Source: Pararobbsia alpina_A (GTDB lineage: Bacteria > Pseudomonadota > Gammaproteobacteria > Burkholderiales > Burkholderiaceae). Taken from it: a stretch of DNA of 64,000 nt. The stretch is from NCBI RefSeq assembly GCF_965118125.1, contig NZ_OZ221289.1:62001-126000 (forward strand), given 5' to 3'. The position numbers were made by a program, and so were the translations under genes. How positions within the stretch are numbered: the stretch's first letter is position 1; each line of letters starts with the position of its first letter. The notes under the pieces are model-generated. The model was not told where the DNA came from, did no database searches, and saw nothing but the letters and a program-made list of their open reading frames with translations. Positions 8,071-18,247 of the stretch are shown one piece after another.

Positions 8071-9141
8071 ATGAGTTCTCCAAATGTCGCCGCCTCGCGA
8101 AAGACGGCCTCGAAACCCGCCATCAGCTTCTTTGAGCGGTATCTGACGATCTGGGTTGCGCTCTGCATCGTAGCTGGCATTCTGCTCGGCCAACTGCTGC
8201 CGGATGCATTTCAGGCGATTGGACGAATGGAGTACGCCCAAGTCAACCTCCCGGTCGGCTTGCTCATCTGGGTCATGATCATCCCGATGCTAGTCAAGGT
8301 CGACTTCGGTGCGTTGCACGAAGTCCGTCAGCACATTAAGGGAATTGGCGTCACGCTCTTCGTGAACTGGATGGTCAAGCCATTCACGATGGCGTTTCTC
8401 GGCTGGTTGTTCATCAAGCATCTCTTCGCGCCGATGCTGCCGGTTGCTCAACTCGACAGCTATGTGGCCGGGTTGATCCTTCTTGCCGCTGCGCCATGTA
8501 CGGCAATGGTCTTCGTCTGGAGTCGGCTGACAGGTGGGGACCCTCTCTTCACGCTGTCGCAGGTGGCGCTCAACGACAGCATCATGGTCGTGGCATTTGC
8601 GCCGCTCGTGGGGTTGCTGCTTGGCATCTCTGCGATCACCGTCCCTTGGGCGACGCTCCTTACGTCTGTTGTGCTTTACATCGTGATACCGGTGGCGCTC
8701 GCTCAACTTCTGCGCAAGATGCTTCTTGCCAAAGGGCAGACGGCTTTCGACGCAACGATGGCGAAAATCGGCCCCTGGTCGATCACGGCGTTGCTCGCGA
8801 CATTGGTTCTGCTATTCGCGTTCCAGGGTGAGGCCATCCTGCGGCAGCCGCTGGTGATCGTACTGCTCGCCGTGCCCATCCTGATCCAGGTTTTTTTCAA
8901 CTCCGCCCTGGCGTATGGACTTAACCGCGCAGTCGGCGAGAAGCACAGCATCGCCTGCCCCTCGGCGCTCATTGGCGCGTCGAATTTCTTTGAGCTGGCC
9001 GTCGCTACCGCCATCGGACTATTTGGTTTTAACTCCGGCGCGGCCCTCGCGACGGTTGTGGGCGTATTGATCGAAGTGCCGGTCATGCTGCTCGTAGTGC
9101 GGATCGTGAACCGTTCGAAAGACTGGTACGAGTGCGCTTAA
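8071..9141 (+). CDS. acr3: Arsenite efflux permease, ACR3 family
   Basis: 356 residues with about ten hydrophobic segments. The AAAPCTAMVFVWSRLT segment carries the Cys essential in ACR3 transporters. It is of the short bacterial ACR3 class, not the larger ArsB class. It exports arsenite across the inner membrane after ArsC reduction. It starts 15 bases after arsI and precedes arsC by 19 bases. Confidence 0.93.
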   Translation: MSSPNVAASRKTASKPAISFFERYLTIWVALCIVAGILLGQLLPDAFQAIGRMEYAQVNLPVGLLIWVMIIPMLVKVDFGALHEVRQHIKGIGVTLFVNWMVKPFTMAFLGWLFIKHLFAPMLPVAQLDSYVAGLILLAAAPCTAMVFVWSRLTGGDPLFTLSQVALNDSIMVVAFAPLVGLLLGISAITVPWATLLTSVVLYIVIPVALAQLLRKMLLAKGQTAFDATMAKIGPWSITALLATLVLLFAFQGEAILRQPLVIVLLAVPILIQVFFNSALAYGLNRAVGEKHSIACPSALIGASNFFELAVATAIGLFGFNSGAALATVVGVLIEVPVMLLVVRIVNRSKDWYECA

Positions 9142-9160
9142 GAGTCTGGGAGCCAAGTAC

Positions 9161-9595
9161 ATGAATGAAGTTACCATCTATCACAACCCCGACTGCGGAA
9201 CCTCGCGCAATACGCTTGCAATGATCCGCAATGCCGGAATTGAGCCCACGGTCATTGAGTACCTGAAACACCCGCCATCACGAGAAAGGCTGATCGAACT
9301 CATCGAAAAGTCAGGACTGGCTGTGCGCGATGTGCTGCGGCAAAAGGGAACCCCGTACGCCGAATTGCAACTGGACAACCCTGCATTGACAGACGGCCAA
9401 CTGATCGACGCGATGATGTCACACCCGATTCTCATCAACCGTCCGTTCGTGATGACAGAGATGGGTGTGCGGTTGTGTCGTCCTTCCGAGATCGTTCTCG
9501 ACATTCTGCCGGCTGCGCAACGCGGCGCGTTCAACAAGGAAGATGGGGAAGCCGTAGTCGATTCGGAGGGCAAGCGTGTCCGGAATCACGACTGA
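9161..9595 (+). CDS. arsC: Arsenate reductase, glutaredoxin-coupled
   Basis: 144 residues. The active-site Cys is in HNPDCGTSRN (C12), the form of the glutathione/glutaredoxin-coupled E. coli R773-type ArsC. RPFVMTE carries the conserved Arg that helps bind arsenate. It reduces arsenate to arsenite for export by ACR3. Its end overlaps the arsH start by 20 bases. Confidence 0.93.
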   Translation: MNEVTIYHNPDCGTSRNTLAMIRNAGIEPTVIEYLKHPPSRERLIELIEKSGLAVRDVLRQKGTPYAELQLDNPALTDGQLIDAMMSHPILINRPFVMTEMGVRLCRPSEIVLDILPAAQRGAFNKEDGEAVVDSEGKRVRNHD

Positions 9596-10298
9596 CCTGC
9601 CTCAGATCGATCCGCCATTCTTTCGCGTTCCCGCGATCGGTAGCTTGCATTCCGCAAAGCCTTCGACCCATCCGCCGCGCATTCTCTTGCTCTACGGCTC
9701 TCTCCGCGAGCGCTCGTTTAGCCGCCTGCTGAGTGAGGAAGCCGCGCGCCTTCTCTTCGCGATGGGCGCCGAGGTTCGCACATTCAACCCGAGCGGGCTG
9801 CCGCTGCCTGACGACGTGCCGGATAGTCATCCGAAAGTGCGTGAATTGCGCGAACTCGCGCTGTGGTCGGAGGGTATGGTCTGGTGCTCACCCGAGCGGC
9901 ATGGCTCCATGACCGGCATCATGAAGGCTCAGATCGACTGGATTCCGCTATCAGTTGGCGCGGTACGTCCTACGCAAGGCAAGACCCTCGCAGTCATGCA
10001 GGTGAGCGGCGGGTCTCAGTCCTTTAACGCAGTCAATCAGATGCGCGTGCTCGGACGCTGGATGCGCATGCTGACCATCCCGAACCAGTCCTCCGTCGCC
10101 AAGGCGTTCCTCGAATTCGACGAAGCGGGCCGCATGAAGCCGTCTGCGTACTTCGACCGCGTCGTTGACGTGATGGAGGAGTTGATCAAGTTCACGCTCC
10201 TGACCCGGGACATCGGTCCGTATCTGGTCGACCGGTACAGCGAGAGAAAGGAAAGCGCCGAGGAACTGATGAGGCGCGTAAATCAAGCAAGTATCTGA
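9576..10298 (+). CDS. arsH: ArsH NADPH-dependent FMN reductase
   Basis: 240 residues from a GTG start inside arsC. The flavodoxin-like fold shows LLYGSLRERSFSR (FMN phosphate loop) and SPERHGSMTGIMKAQIDW, characteristic of ArsH. ArsH oxidises trivalent organoarsenicals and reduces quinones or other acceptors. With ArsI in the same operon the cluster covers inorganic and methylated arsenic. This is the last gene of the ars operon. Confidence 0.92.
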   Translation: MSGITTDLPQIDPPFFRVPAIGSLHSAKPSTHPPRILLLYGSLRERSFSRLLSEEAARLLFAMGAEVRTFNPSGLPLPDDVPDSHPKVRELRELALWSEGMVWCSPERHGSMTGIMKAQIDWIPLSVGAVRPTQGKTLAVMQVSGGSQSFNAVNQMRVLGRWMRMLTIPNQSSVAKAFLEFDEAGRMKPSAYFDRVVDVMEELIKFTLLTRDIGPYLVDRYSERKESAEELMRRVNQASI

Positions 10299-10495
10299 GC
10301 GGTAAGCGCGGCCTGGATGGAGGGTCGCTCGTGGCGAGGTTCTCAGAATATTTTGGAGGTCGGAGCGCGGTTGCTCGTTAGCGAAAGGGGCATTCACTAC
10401 GGCACCTGATTGGTAGTAGCTTGGGGTTTCGCTGCGACGCGGTCCTCGCAAAGAGCGAGGGGCCTGACAAGAAACCAACTTCCTTATTTTTAGCA

Positions 10496-11755
10496 ATGTG
10501 CGAAGTGAACAAAACAACAGGAACACCTGGACGAACCTCAACGTCACACCAACAATGGAGTCGCGTTTTAGAGGTAGGTTGGGTGTTCCTCAAACTTGGT
10601 CTGACCAGCTTCGGCGGCCCGGTGGCCCACATTGCTTATTTTCGCCGTGAGTTCGTCAAACGACTCCAGTGGCTGGACGACGCGGCGTTTACCGATCTCG
10701 TTGGTCTTTGCCAATTTCTTCCTGGGCCGGCCAGCAGCCAGGTTGGTTTTTCCATCGGCTTGCTTCGCGCAAGTTGGCTCGGCGCGTTCGCAGCGTGGAT
10801 TGGATTCACGTTGCCGTCGGCACTTCTACTCGTAGCATTTGCGATCCTAGCCCCGCGCCTCAACGGCGCTGCCGGGACAGCGCTTATTCACGGACTGAAA
10901 CTTGTCGCAGTCGCAGTCGTAGCCCAGGCCGTGTGGGATATGGCGCGGCGACTCTGCCCTGACCGACCCCGCGCATTGATCGCGCTCATTGCGTTGGCCA
11001 TGTCTGCTGTTTTAACGGCGACCTCCGCGCAGATTCTGGTGATTCTTTGCGGCGGATTGCTCGGGACGGTTGTTTGCCGCTCCGTCGAGTCCACCGCCAA
11101 GATCGGGACACCTCCCGAGTCATTCGGATTTCGTGTTTCTCGCCGAATCGGTGCAGTTGCATTGCTGCTTTTCTGCGTGTTGCTCTTTGCGGTGCCTGCG
11201 CTTGCACGGTCCGACCCAAGTCCTGTGTTGACGTTATTTGACGCGTTTTTTCGCTCAGGTGCGCTTGTGTTCGGAGGCGGACACGTGATGCTGCCTTTGC
11301 TGCAGCAACGAACCGTCGCAACGGGCTGGGTCGCACCGAACGATTTTCTTGCAGGGTACGGCGCGGCCCAAGCCATACCCGGCCCCCTCTCCACGTTTGC
11401 GGCTTTTCTCGGCTGGGTCGCCATTGGCGTTCCAAGCCATGCATTCGGCGCGACCATCGCAACCATTGCGATCTTTCTGCCGGGCTTCTTGCTCGTAATT
11501 GGCGCGATGCCGTACTGGCAGGAGTTGCGCGCGCATCCATCGATGGCTGCAGCGCTCGCAGGAGTCAATGCGGCCGTTGTTGGTCTGCTGGCGACGGCAC
11601 TCTATTCCCCCGTATGGACGAGCGCCATTCACTCGTCGGCCGATTTCGCAGTTGCAGGGATCGCGTTTGTGTTGCTTATACGCTGGAAGGCGCCGCCACT
11701 CGCAATCGTTGGATTCTGCGCACTTGCGGGGCTCGGGGAAATGTTTTTTCACTAG
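10496..11755 (+). CDS. chrA: Chromate transporter ChrA, two-domain form
   Basis: About 419 residues from the ATG at 10496; a TTG 25 codons earlier keeps the frame and neither start has a clear ribosome binding site. Two repeated CHR domains are visible: FGGPVAHIAYFRREFV and LPGPASSQVGF in the first, FGGGHVMLP and IPGPLSTFAAFLGW in the second. ChrA exports chromate. It lies 200 bases after arsH on the same strand, making a metal-resistance block. A broken relative lies at 16820. Confidence 0.9.
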   Translation: MCEVNKTTGTPGRTSTSHQQWSRVLEVGWVFLKLGLTSFGGPVAHIAYFRREFVKRLQWLDDAAFTDLVGLCQFLPGPASSQVGFSIGLLRASWLGAFAAWIGFTLPSALLLVAFAILAPRLNGAAGTALIHGLKLVAVAVVAQAVWDMARRLCPDRPRALIALIALAMSAVLTATSAQILVILCGGLLGTVVCRSVESTAKIGTPPESFGFRVSRRIGAVALLLFCVLLFAVPALARSDPSPVLTLFDAFFRSGALVFGGGHVMLPLLQQRTVATGWVAPNDFLAGYGAAQAIPGPLSTFAAFLGWVAIGVPSHAFGATIATIAIFLPGFLLVIGAMPYWQELRAHPSMAAALAGVNAAVVGLLATALYSPVWTSAIHSSADFAVAGIAFVLLIRWKAPPLAIVGFCALAGLGEMFFH

Positions 11756-12128
11756 CTCTGCGACCCAGAGCAGTTCGCTCGGTCGAGATTGTGTCGTGTC
11801 ACCGGAGGGTTATGGCCGAGGGACATCGACGAAATGGCGCACGTCGTAGATTGATGTGGTTTAACCGTGCGTGTCCCGGAGTGGCCCTATTGGTTCCTAT
11901 GGCGGACCTTGATTCGACTGCATCAAAGGATTGTTCCTGGCCGAGTGCTGCATTTCAAGAATCGCCGTCGGCAGCCCAGCGGCCCGGATACTCGTGTTGC
12001 CGTTGCCGAGCCGTAAACGTCGATCAGACGTCCCGGTGCCACGACTGTTAAATGCGTGAAAGCGGTCATTCGCGAAGCCAAGAACGATATTCCGTCCGCG
12101 CCTACGCAACCTCGCCGAAGCGAAGAAT
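11756..12128. other. Intergenic region after chrA
   Basis: About 370 bases between convergent genes. Short open frames here have no ribosome binding site or protein-like composition. I see no terminator with a T run. Confidence 0.5.
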
Positions 12129-12938
12129 TCAAAGTGCTTCAGCCTTTCCGGCGGTAGAAAAAGCCGCTTCGAACGCTGTTGACTCCATCTGTGACGGTCC
12201 CCCATATGCGCCCGGAACCGAACGCCAATCAATGATCACTCGCGTGCAATCCGTCAGCTCTTTGTAGTTTGGCAGGCGGCCGTCAGGGCGTGGCTTGTAG
12301 CTGAGCTTGAATAGTGCGGGTGTCTTCTTTCGGCGCCATAGATCGTCGAGGCTCGACGCGAGCCCAGCAAACCGAAACCGCACCCAAACCGGCTTCTTCG
12401 CGTCTGACGTGTCGGCCAGCAGGTCACTCAGGACGAGAAGTACGGCGGGTACGTCGTTGAGTCTGAATTCAGGATGCGCCCAAAGCCTGAGAATGTCGGC
12501 ATGCTCGACTAAGCGAACAAATCGTTCGATATCAAGGGAGCCGATTTGCCGCTTCATTGCGAGGTACTGGTGATACCACACCTCCAAAAACGCGTCGCGA
12601 TGGGATGAATAGGCTTTCAGATCGCTCGATGATTCTGCTTGAAAACCAACTGGCTGCACGCCCGTCGTTACAAGGGGACATGTACCCGAAGAACCTCGAT
12701 GACGGTGGAAAAAACCTTGGACGCGGCCTTGGTGCCAGTCTGGGACCATCGCCAACTTTAGACAAAACGGGCAACGGGCGTCAGGAGCCACATCCGGCGC
12801 AGTAGCGCCAATTTCGCGCGAATACACCGCGCCGTTGATGTATTGGTTCTTCGAGGGGTGAAGAACGTCTTGAACTGATGCCTTCGTGAACGCCACTGCA
12901 ACGGCTCCGTGCGGGGTTGGTGCTAGACACGATGCCAT
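12129..12938 (-). CDS. Hypothetical protein with N-terminal CxxC/HxH segment
   Basis: About 269 residues from the ATG at 12938; a longer in-frame start exists 23 codons upstream. I do not recognise the family. CPFC followed by FFHRHRG and a further Cys within about 35 residues could form a zinc site near the N-terminus. The remainder is a soluble alpha/beta-looking protein ending in an acidic, Ala-rich tail. It stands alone, convergent with chrA. Confidence 0.6.
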   Translation of the reverse strand: MASCLAPTPHGAVAVAFTKASVQDVLHPSKNQYINGAVYSREIGATAPDVAPDARCPFCLKLAMVPDWHQGRVQGFFHRHRGSSGTCPLVTTGVQPVGFQAESSSDLKAYSSHRDAFLEVWYHQYLAMKRQIGSLDIERFVRLVEHADILRLWAHPEFRLNDVPAVLLVLSDLLADTSDAKKPVWVRFRFAGLASSLDDLWRRKKTPALFKLSYKPRPDGRLPNYKELTDCTRVIIDWRSVPGAYGGPSQMESTAFEAAFSTAGKAEAL

Positions 12939-13059
12939 CTTACGGGAAAGCGATATACGGCGCGATATGGTGCCGCCAAACCGCGCGCTCACGCGAGGCA
13001 AAGTCATCGCCGTATCGACGCGAAGACATTCGGCGTCGATACTGCACGACCACTAGCTA

Positions 13060-14502
13060 TTACGGTTTGTATCCGTCGTTGAGCGTCTTGATGAACGCGA
13101 TGATGTCGTTAATCTCCGCTTCGGTCATCGCCGGCTTGTCACCGAGCTTGCGATCGAACGGCGCGTCGGCGACATCGATATTGGCCTGGTATTGAGCCGG
13201 AATGTCATCGTACTTCATGACCTTGCCCGATGCGTCCTTCGGATAAATCTTGTCCGGGTTGGTATTGCGCAGGTTGTAGAAGTCCATCACCTGTTTGAGG
13301 TCCGTGTACACGCCGTTATGGAAATACGCGTGACGTGTGGCCGTATTACGCAGCGTCGGCGTGAGGAACATGCCGCAGTATTGCGTCTGGTCTTTGATAT
13401 CCGTACGGAACGGTCCACACACGCCCATATCGAAAAACTTCGGATCCTTGTTTTGCGCCAGATGCGGGTTGCGCGGTGCGCCGAGCGCTTCGTATTGCGT
13501 GTCGGTGAACATCGGCGGCAGACCGTCGCCGGACACCTTGCTCAAATGGCAACCGGCGCAGTTCGCCTTGTCCGGATCGTTAAACAGCTGCAGACCGTGA
13601 AGCTCTGCGCGCGTCAGACGTGCCTTGCCTTCGAGCCAGTAGTCGTACTTGCTCGAGAACTCATGGAACGAGGCATCTTCAAATTGATACCGCGCAACCG
13701 CGAACATCGCCTCATCAACGAGCATGTCCGGGGCGTTGACGATGCGCGGACCGAACAGACGCTTGAACGCGTCGACGTACTTTGTCGCAAGCAGTTTTTT
13801 CGCGACCGCGTGCGCGTCGGTATTCGCCATTTCGACCGGGTTGGTCAGCGGTCCGATCGCTTGCTCTTGCAGCGTGTTCGCCCGGCCGTCCCAGAAGAAG
13901 CCGCCCTGCGGCACCATCGCCGGAGCAGCGGGCGCGACACCTGCCGTCTTGACGGCACGCTGCACGCCTTGCGCGGCCGAAGCGGTTGCATTGAGGTCGA
14001 CAGGTGCGTCGGTATCGCCGAGGTCCGGGCCGATGCTGAAGGTGGCCTGTCGATAGAGATACGTAAGCGAAGGCGCCGGACGATAACCGGGCTGCGTCAT
14101 ATCGGGGCCGCCCAACTGCACAGCCAGATCGTTTGGCGGACCATATGCGTGCTGCGGGCTATGACATGTCGCGCACGACATCTTGCCCGAAGCAGATAAC
14201 GACGGATCGTTGAAGATCTGGCGGCCGAGCTCAGCCATCGCCGACAGCGGAGCGACAGGCGGGCGCACGAGTTGCACGGGGTGAGCGTTGATCCCCGTCA
14301 TGTCTTCGATGAAGGCGCCGATCGCATCCGGCATTTTCTCGGGATGCGTCAGCGCATAACCCGCCGCAAGAATGCACACCAGAAGCGCTGCGAGCAAAAT
14401 TCTTAGCGCGTGCTTGCGCGTGAGGCGTCGCGGCGCGCCAGGTGTAGGACTATCGCCCTTGGGCAGCGGCGAAGAGACTGTGGCATTCGTGTGAAGAGTC
14501 AT
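13060..14502 (-). CDS. Di-heme cytochrome c peroxidase-like protein
   Basis: 480 residues. One N-terminal membrane anchor or uncleaved signal (about 31-51) is followed by two c-type heme motifs, CATCH (110-114) and CAGCH in the second half, the layout of bacterial cytochrome c peroxidase/MauG relatives. The mature part is periplasmic. It reduces peroxide or oxidises a protein partner; the exact substrate is unknown. It lies 164 bases downstream of a lipoprotein phosphoesterase gene on the same strand, a pairing I believe recurs in Burkholderia, so the two may be one transcript. Confidence 0.82.
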   Translation of the reverse strand: MTLHTNATVSSPLPKGDSPTPGAPRRLTRKHALRILLAALLVCILAAGYALTHPEKMPDAIGAFIEDMTGINAHPVQLVRPPVAPLSAMAELGRQIFNDPSLSASGKMSCATCHSPQHAYGPPNDLAVQLGGPDMTQPGYRPAPSLTYLYRQATFSIGPDLGDTDAPVDLNATASAAQGVQRAVKTAGVAPAAPAMVPQGGFFWDGRANTLQEQAIGPLTNPVEMANTDAHAVAKKLLATKYVDAFKRLFGPRIVNAPDMLVDEAMFAVARYQFEDASFHEFSSKYDYWLEGKARLTRAELHGLQLFNDPDKANCAGCHLSKVSGDGLPPMFTDTQYEALGAPRNPHLAQNKDPKFFDMGVCGPFRTDIKDQTQYCGMFLTPTLRNTATRHAYFHNGVYTDLKQVMDFYNLRNTNPDKIYPKDASGKVMKYDDIPAQYQANIDVADAPFDRKLGDKPAMTEAEINDIIAFIKTLNDGYKP

Positions 14503-14666
14503 GGCAGTAAAAGCAGGCTCGATAAACTGACAAAGCGCCGAGCCACCCTGGAAGGCAGATCGGCGCCGAAACGGCTCAATTCAAGTGGCAAGCTCGCTAT
14601 GGACTACACACTGCGCAGGTATTCCATTGCACGGCGTATAGATTCACGTCGCGAGCTTCGCCTTGC

Positions 14667-16385
14667 TTAGTTCGCGGGGGCTGCCGCGAGCTTCACACCC
14701 GTCGTCGGATCGACGAACACGGCCGGGGTCGAACCACCGTTCGTGAAGTCGAACAGGGCGTTGATGCTGCCCGTCGAGGCGTCGTGCGAAGCGTTGCCGA
14801 TACGTTGACCGCCGAGCCAGTTGTCTTCGATGAACTTGACAACCGATGCTTGCGTAATCTGCGTGTGGTCGATGTAGTTCTTCTTCGCGTACGGCGAGAT
14901 CACGATCAGCGGGATACGCGTGCCCGGGCCGCAACGGCCGTTGACGTTCGAGCCGGTAACGCCGATGCCAGGCGTTGCGCCCGCTGCGTTACACGTGCCG
15001 GCGCCATTCAGCTGGTCAGCCGTAGCGTCAGCCGACGACGTCGTCGGTGCCGTGTACTGGTGGTCATACCAACCGTCCGAGTCGTCGTACGTGATGATGA
15101 CGGCGGTGTTCTTCCAGTCCGGCTGCTGCTGGAGGAAGTTCACGACCTTCGCGTAGAACGCTTGCTCGTCGAGCGGATCCGAGTTACCCGGGTGACCGTC
15201 GCCGACTGCCGGTGCCTTGATGTAGCTGACCGACGGGAAGTTGCCTGCCGTCACAGCCGCGAAGAAGTCGTTCACGTCATACTGGTGGTGAACCGGCGTT
15301 GCCGTGCTGTCCTTCGGATCGGTGAAACCGACCAGCGCCGTCGACGTCGGACGCGTATGCGCCAGGTTCGCCGTCGTAGCGTAGTACTGGAACCACGCAT
15401 GGTGCGGCACGTAGTCGGTCGAATTGGCTGCCAGAACCGACGAGAACGTACTGCGATGGCATGCCGTCGTGCCGTTGGGGTTCGTAGCCGTCAAGTCGAA
15501 GCCACCCATGAAGCCGCCCCACGTGATGTTCTTCGCGTTGAGCAGGTCACCGATGTTCTTGTTGTTCGTGCTCATGATCACGTTGTCGGTCGTCGAGGTC
15601 GACGAGCAGGTGTCGCCCGTCGGATCCGAGTCGCCGTTCAACGTGAAGCTACCAGCACCGTCGGCGATCACGTTGTCGCCTTGCGCCGCGCCGTTCGCCG
15701 GGATCGCGCCGTTCGTCTGGCCCGAGATCACTTCAATCGCACCCGGGGTCGACGGACCGAACGTGTCCGTGTACATGTTGTCGCTCATGGCGAAGCCTTG
15801 AGCCCAGTTCCACAGTGCCGTGACCGTGTTACCGTCGAAGTAACCCATCACGAGACCCGGCGTACCGAACTTCGTGCCGCTGCCTGCACCGTTGTTACCC
15901 GTGAATTCCGGGAACAGGTCCATGGCACCGTTGTCTTCGGCTTGCTGTTCCTTCATGTAATCGTGCGACTGGCCATTGGTGTTGGCTTGCGAACGATCGA
16001 GACGGAACGGGTTGATGCCGCTACCCGGCGACGCCGTGTTGTTGGCGGCGTTCAGGGTCGTCGGATTCGCCGTGAGGAGGTTCAGCTGGTTCAGGTTCGA
16101 CGGCGTCGTCGTGCCGGCAGCAGCCGTGAACGACGGCTCGTTCAGCGGGTTTTGCGCGTTCGGGTACGTACCGAAGTAGTGGTCGAACGAACGGTTCTCA
16201 CCGAAGATCACGACCAAGTGCTTGATCGGCGTTGCCGTCGGCAGTGCGTCCTGTGCGGACACGGTCGTGGCGGGCGTCGAGGGCGTCGTGGACGTCGTCG
16301 AACTGTTGTTGTCATCGCTTCCGCAAGCGGACAGCGCGAGAAGCGCTGACGCACATGCGATCGGCAAAAGGGCTTTGCGGAACAT
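14667..16385 (-). CDS. Lipoprotein phosphoesterase (phospholipase C / acid phosphatase family)
   Basis: 572 residues. A lipoprotein signal with LSAC ends at Cys21, then a Ser/Thr linker. KHLVVIFGENRSFDHYFG (about 55-72) is the metal and nucleophile region of the phosphoesterase family that holds phospholipase C and AcpA-type acid phosphatases. A later VIITYDDSDGWYDH and a segment near IPLIVISPYAKKN match the second metal-binding region. It is probably exported and surface- or periplasm-anchored. Substrate, phosphomonoester or phospholipid, cannot be decided from sequence. Confidence 0.85.
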   Translation of the reverse strand: MFRKALLPIACASALLALSACGSDDNNSSTTSTTPSTPATTVSAQDALPTATPIKHLVVIFGENRSFDHYFGTYPNAQNPLNEPSFTAAAGTTTPSNLNQLNLLTANPTTLNAANNTASPGSGINPFRLDRSQANTNGQSHDYMKEQQAEDNGAMDLFPEFTGNNGAGSGTKFGTPGLVMGYFDGNTVTALWNWAQGFAMSDNMYTDTFGPSTPGAIEVISGQTNGAIPANGAAQGDNVIADGAGSFTLNGDSDPTGDTCSSTSTTDNVIMSTNNKNIGDLLNAKNITWGGFMGGFDLTATNPNGTTACHRSTFSSVLAANSTDYVPHHAWFQYYATTANLAHTRPTSTALVGFTDPKDSTATPVHHQYDVNDFFAAVTAGNFPSVSYIKAPAVGDGHPGNSDPLDEQAFYAKVVNFLQQQPDWKNTAVIITYDDSDGWYDHQYTAPTTSSADATADQLNGAGTCNAAGATPGIGVTGSNVNGRCGPGTRIPLIVISPYAKKNYIDHTQITQASVVKFIEDNWLGGQRIGNASHDASTGSINALFDFTNGGSTPAVFVDPTTGVKLAAAPAN

Positions 16386-16819
16386 TTAAACGGGCTCCAG
16401 ATTCGCTATCCGGCGCGCCTGTTTCGGGCGGGCGGAGTGTGCTATGTGGGATAGTTAGTCGTATTGCGCTACTGCGTACCATGATGAAGCGGAGCGAATT
16501 GGAGCACTGGCATGTTACTGAGGTCCGGCACATAATTTACTTTTACCTTTCTAGAAAATTACGAGGAGTAAGAATTGGCTAAATACTCGAGTGCGAGCGG
16601 TGGCTGACGCTAAACAGAGACTGCCTGACGACATAGTGTTGGTGGGACTCCGGGCCGGAAAGGGTCCGTGGGGGAGCTAAACTAGAGAGAGGGGATCATG
16701 CGTAACAGCGACGTTTACAGATAATTTAATACGGCAGATATCGATGTATTCCTTCGGCAAGGTGGACGGATTTCGTCAAGTCCCCTTCTTGCGACGCGGT
16801 CCGTGCAGCGGATGACACA
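16386..16819. other. Divergent intergenic region
   Basis: About 430 bases between the phosphoesterase start and the broken chrA. It is more AT-rich than its surroundings around 16525-16560 and must hold the phosphoesterase promoter. I see no convincing gene. Confidence 0.5.
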
Positions 16820-17718
16820 ATGGCGATGTCCGAACACACGTCTGACGCCCGTCAACCTCGACATCACGCACTCGAGGTCGGGATAACGTTTCTGAAACTC
16901 GGCCTCACGAGCTTTGGTGGTCCGATCGCCCATATCGGATATTTCCGGAAGGAGTTTGTCGACAGACGCCGCTGGCTCGACGAATCGGCGTTCGCTGATC
17001 TGGTCGCCTTATGCCAGCTCCTGCCGGGGCCGGCGAGCAGCCAAGTTGGATTTGCAATTGGACTGTTGCGTGCGGGGTGGGCCGGCGTCATCGCGGCCTG
17101 GGCAGGTTTCACGATTCCGTCTGCAAATCTATTAATTGGTTTCGCACTCTTTTCGCCGAATATCACGGAGCGAGTCGGTACAGGCGTGATTCACGGCTTG
17201 AAGCTCGTGGCGGTAGCCGTCGTCGCACAAGTTGTGATGGAGATGAGATGGCGCGTCGGTTCTGCGCAGACACGCCACGGGCGATGATCGCGGTCTTGGC
17301 GATTTGCGCCACAGCAATGGTCCCATCGGCCTATTCGCAGCTCTTAGTTATCGCACTTGGAGCAACGCTGGGTGTCGTGCTGAGTCGCTCGAATTCCATT
17401 TCGAAGCGGCAATCTGTCACAAACTCGGATTTCCAGGCGTTTCACGTGTCTCGGCGCGTTGGCCTGACCGCGTGGTGTGTTTTCGTTGGTTCGCTTGTGG
17501 TACTGCCACCATTAACCGAGTTTGATGGTACTCATGCGATTGCAGAGTTTTCTGCGTTTTACCACTCAGGAGCGCTTGTGTTCGGTGGCGGCCACGTGAT
17601 CTTGCCGTTGCTCCAACAACAAACGGTCGCCGCCCCAATACCGCGCGAGCGGTTTAGTCCCTCGACCCCTTTCGGACATCCGCAGTTCGTTGTCGACGGA
17701 CTTGAATTCCCTCAATAG
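16820..17718 (+). pseudogene. chrA: Second chrA copy, frameshifted and truncated
   Basis: The first 140 or so codons give ChrA sequence closely related to the gene at 10496 (FGGPIAHIGYFRKEFV, LPGPASSQVGFAIGLLRAGW). The frame is then lost at a tandem duplication of AGATG (17241-17245 and 17246-17250) and resumes in another frame at MARRFCADTPRAMI. Similarity to ChrA stops after FGGGHVILPLLQQQTVAA near 17630, so about 130 C-terminal residues are gone. Both chromate-transport domains are affected. Confidence 0.85.
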
Positions 17719-18247
17719 CGGACGGCGCGACGGGCGCCACTGGCTCAACCCGGTGACCTTGTTGCAGGTTCTGCATCGAATCTACGTCGCAACTCTACAA
17801 TCTCCAAATCATATTCGACCAGTCTCCTGTACTCAAAGCATTCGAAACCAAATTGAACCTAAAGCGCCAGAGTCGGCGCGTTGAGCTCACCTGTCCAGAC
17901 CGTGAATGTGTTCCCGCTCGTCTCCTGAAGCAATGCCTCCACTAACGCGGACGCAATACGTCGTATTTGAAAAGCTGGAGCAACAGTCATCGACGAAATA
18001 CATTTATCCGACGGACCCGGTGCAAACTTTGGCAACTGCGGTAGTAGCCTTGCGCAAGATCGACGCGAGTCTCTCGGATTTGTTCTTTAGCGACGTATAC
18101 TTATCGAGCAGCCATGCAGTTGCAGGCTCCACGGTCCGTCCGCTCTCGAGTTCCGCGGCACTCGCCGTATGTCCCCGGTACAGGCGGCAGTGTGAGGAAG
18201 AGTAAGAACCATGAGACGCAGACCGGGCTAGTGTCCTCGGGCGTCAG
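17719..18247. other. Region after the broken chrA
   Basis: About 530 bases of mixed composition. A plus-strand frame at 17933-18205 (90 codons) has some protein-like sequence (TLATAVVALRKIDASLSDLFF) but no clear ribosome binding site; it may be a gene remnant. Confidence 0.35.

Noticed and set aside
13192..14199. 335-codon plus-strand frame
   Set aside because: Antisense to the di-heme cytochrome gene with Arg/Leu-rich shadow composition.
14784..16349. 521-codon open frame on the plus strand
   Set aside because: It is antisense to the phosphoesterase, extremely Arg/Val-rich and without domain signals: a shadow of GC-rich coding DNA.
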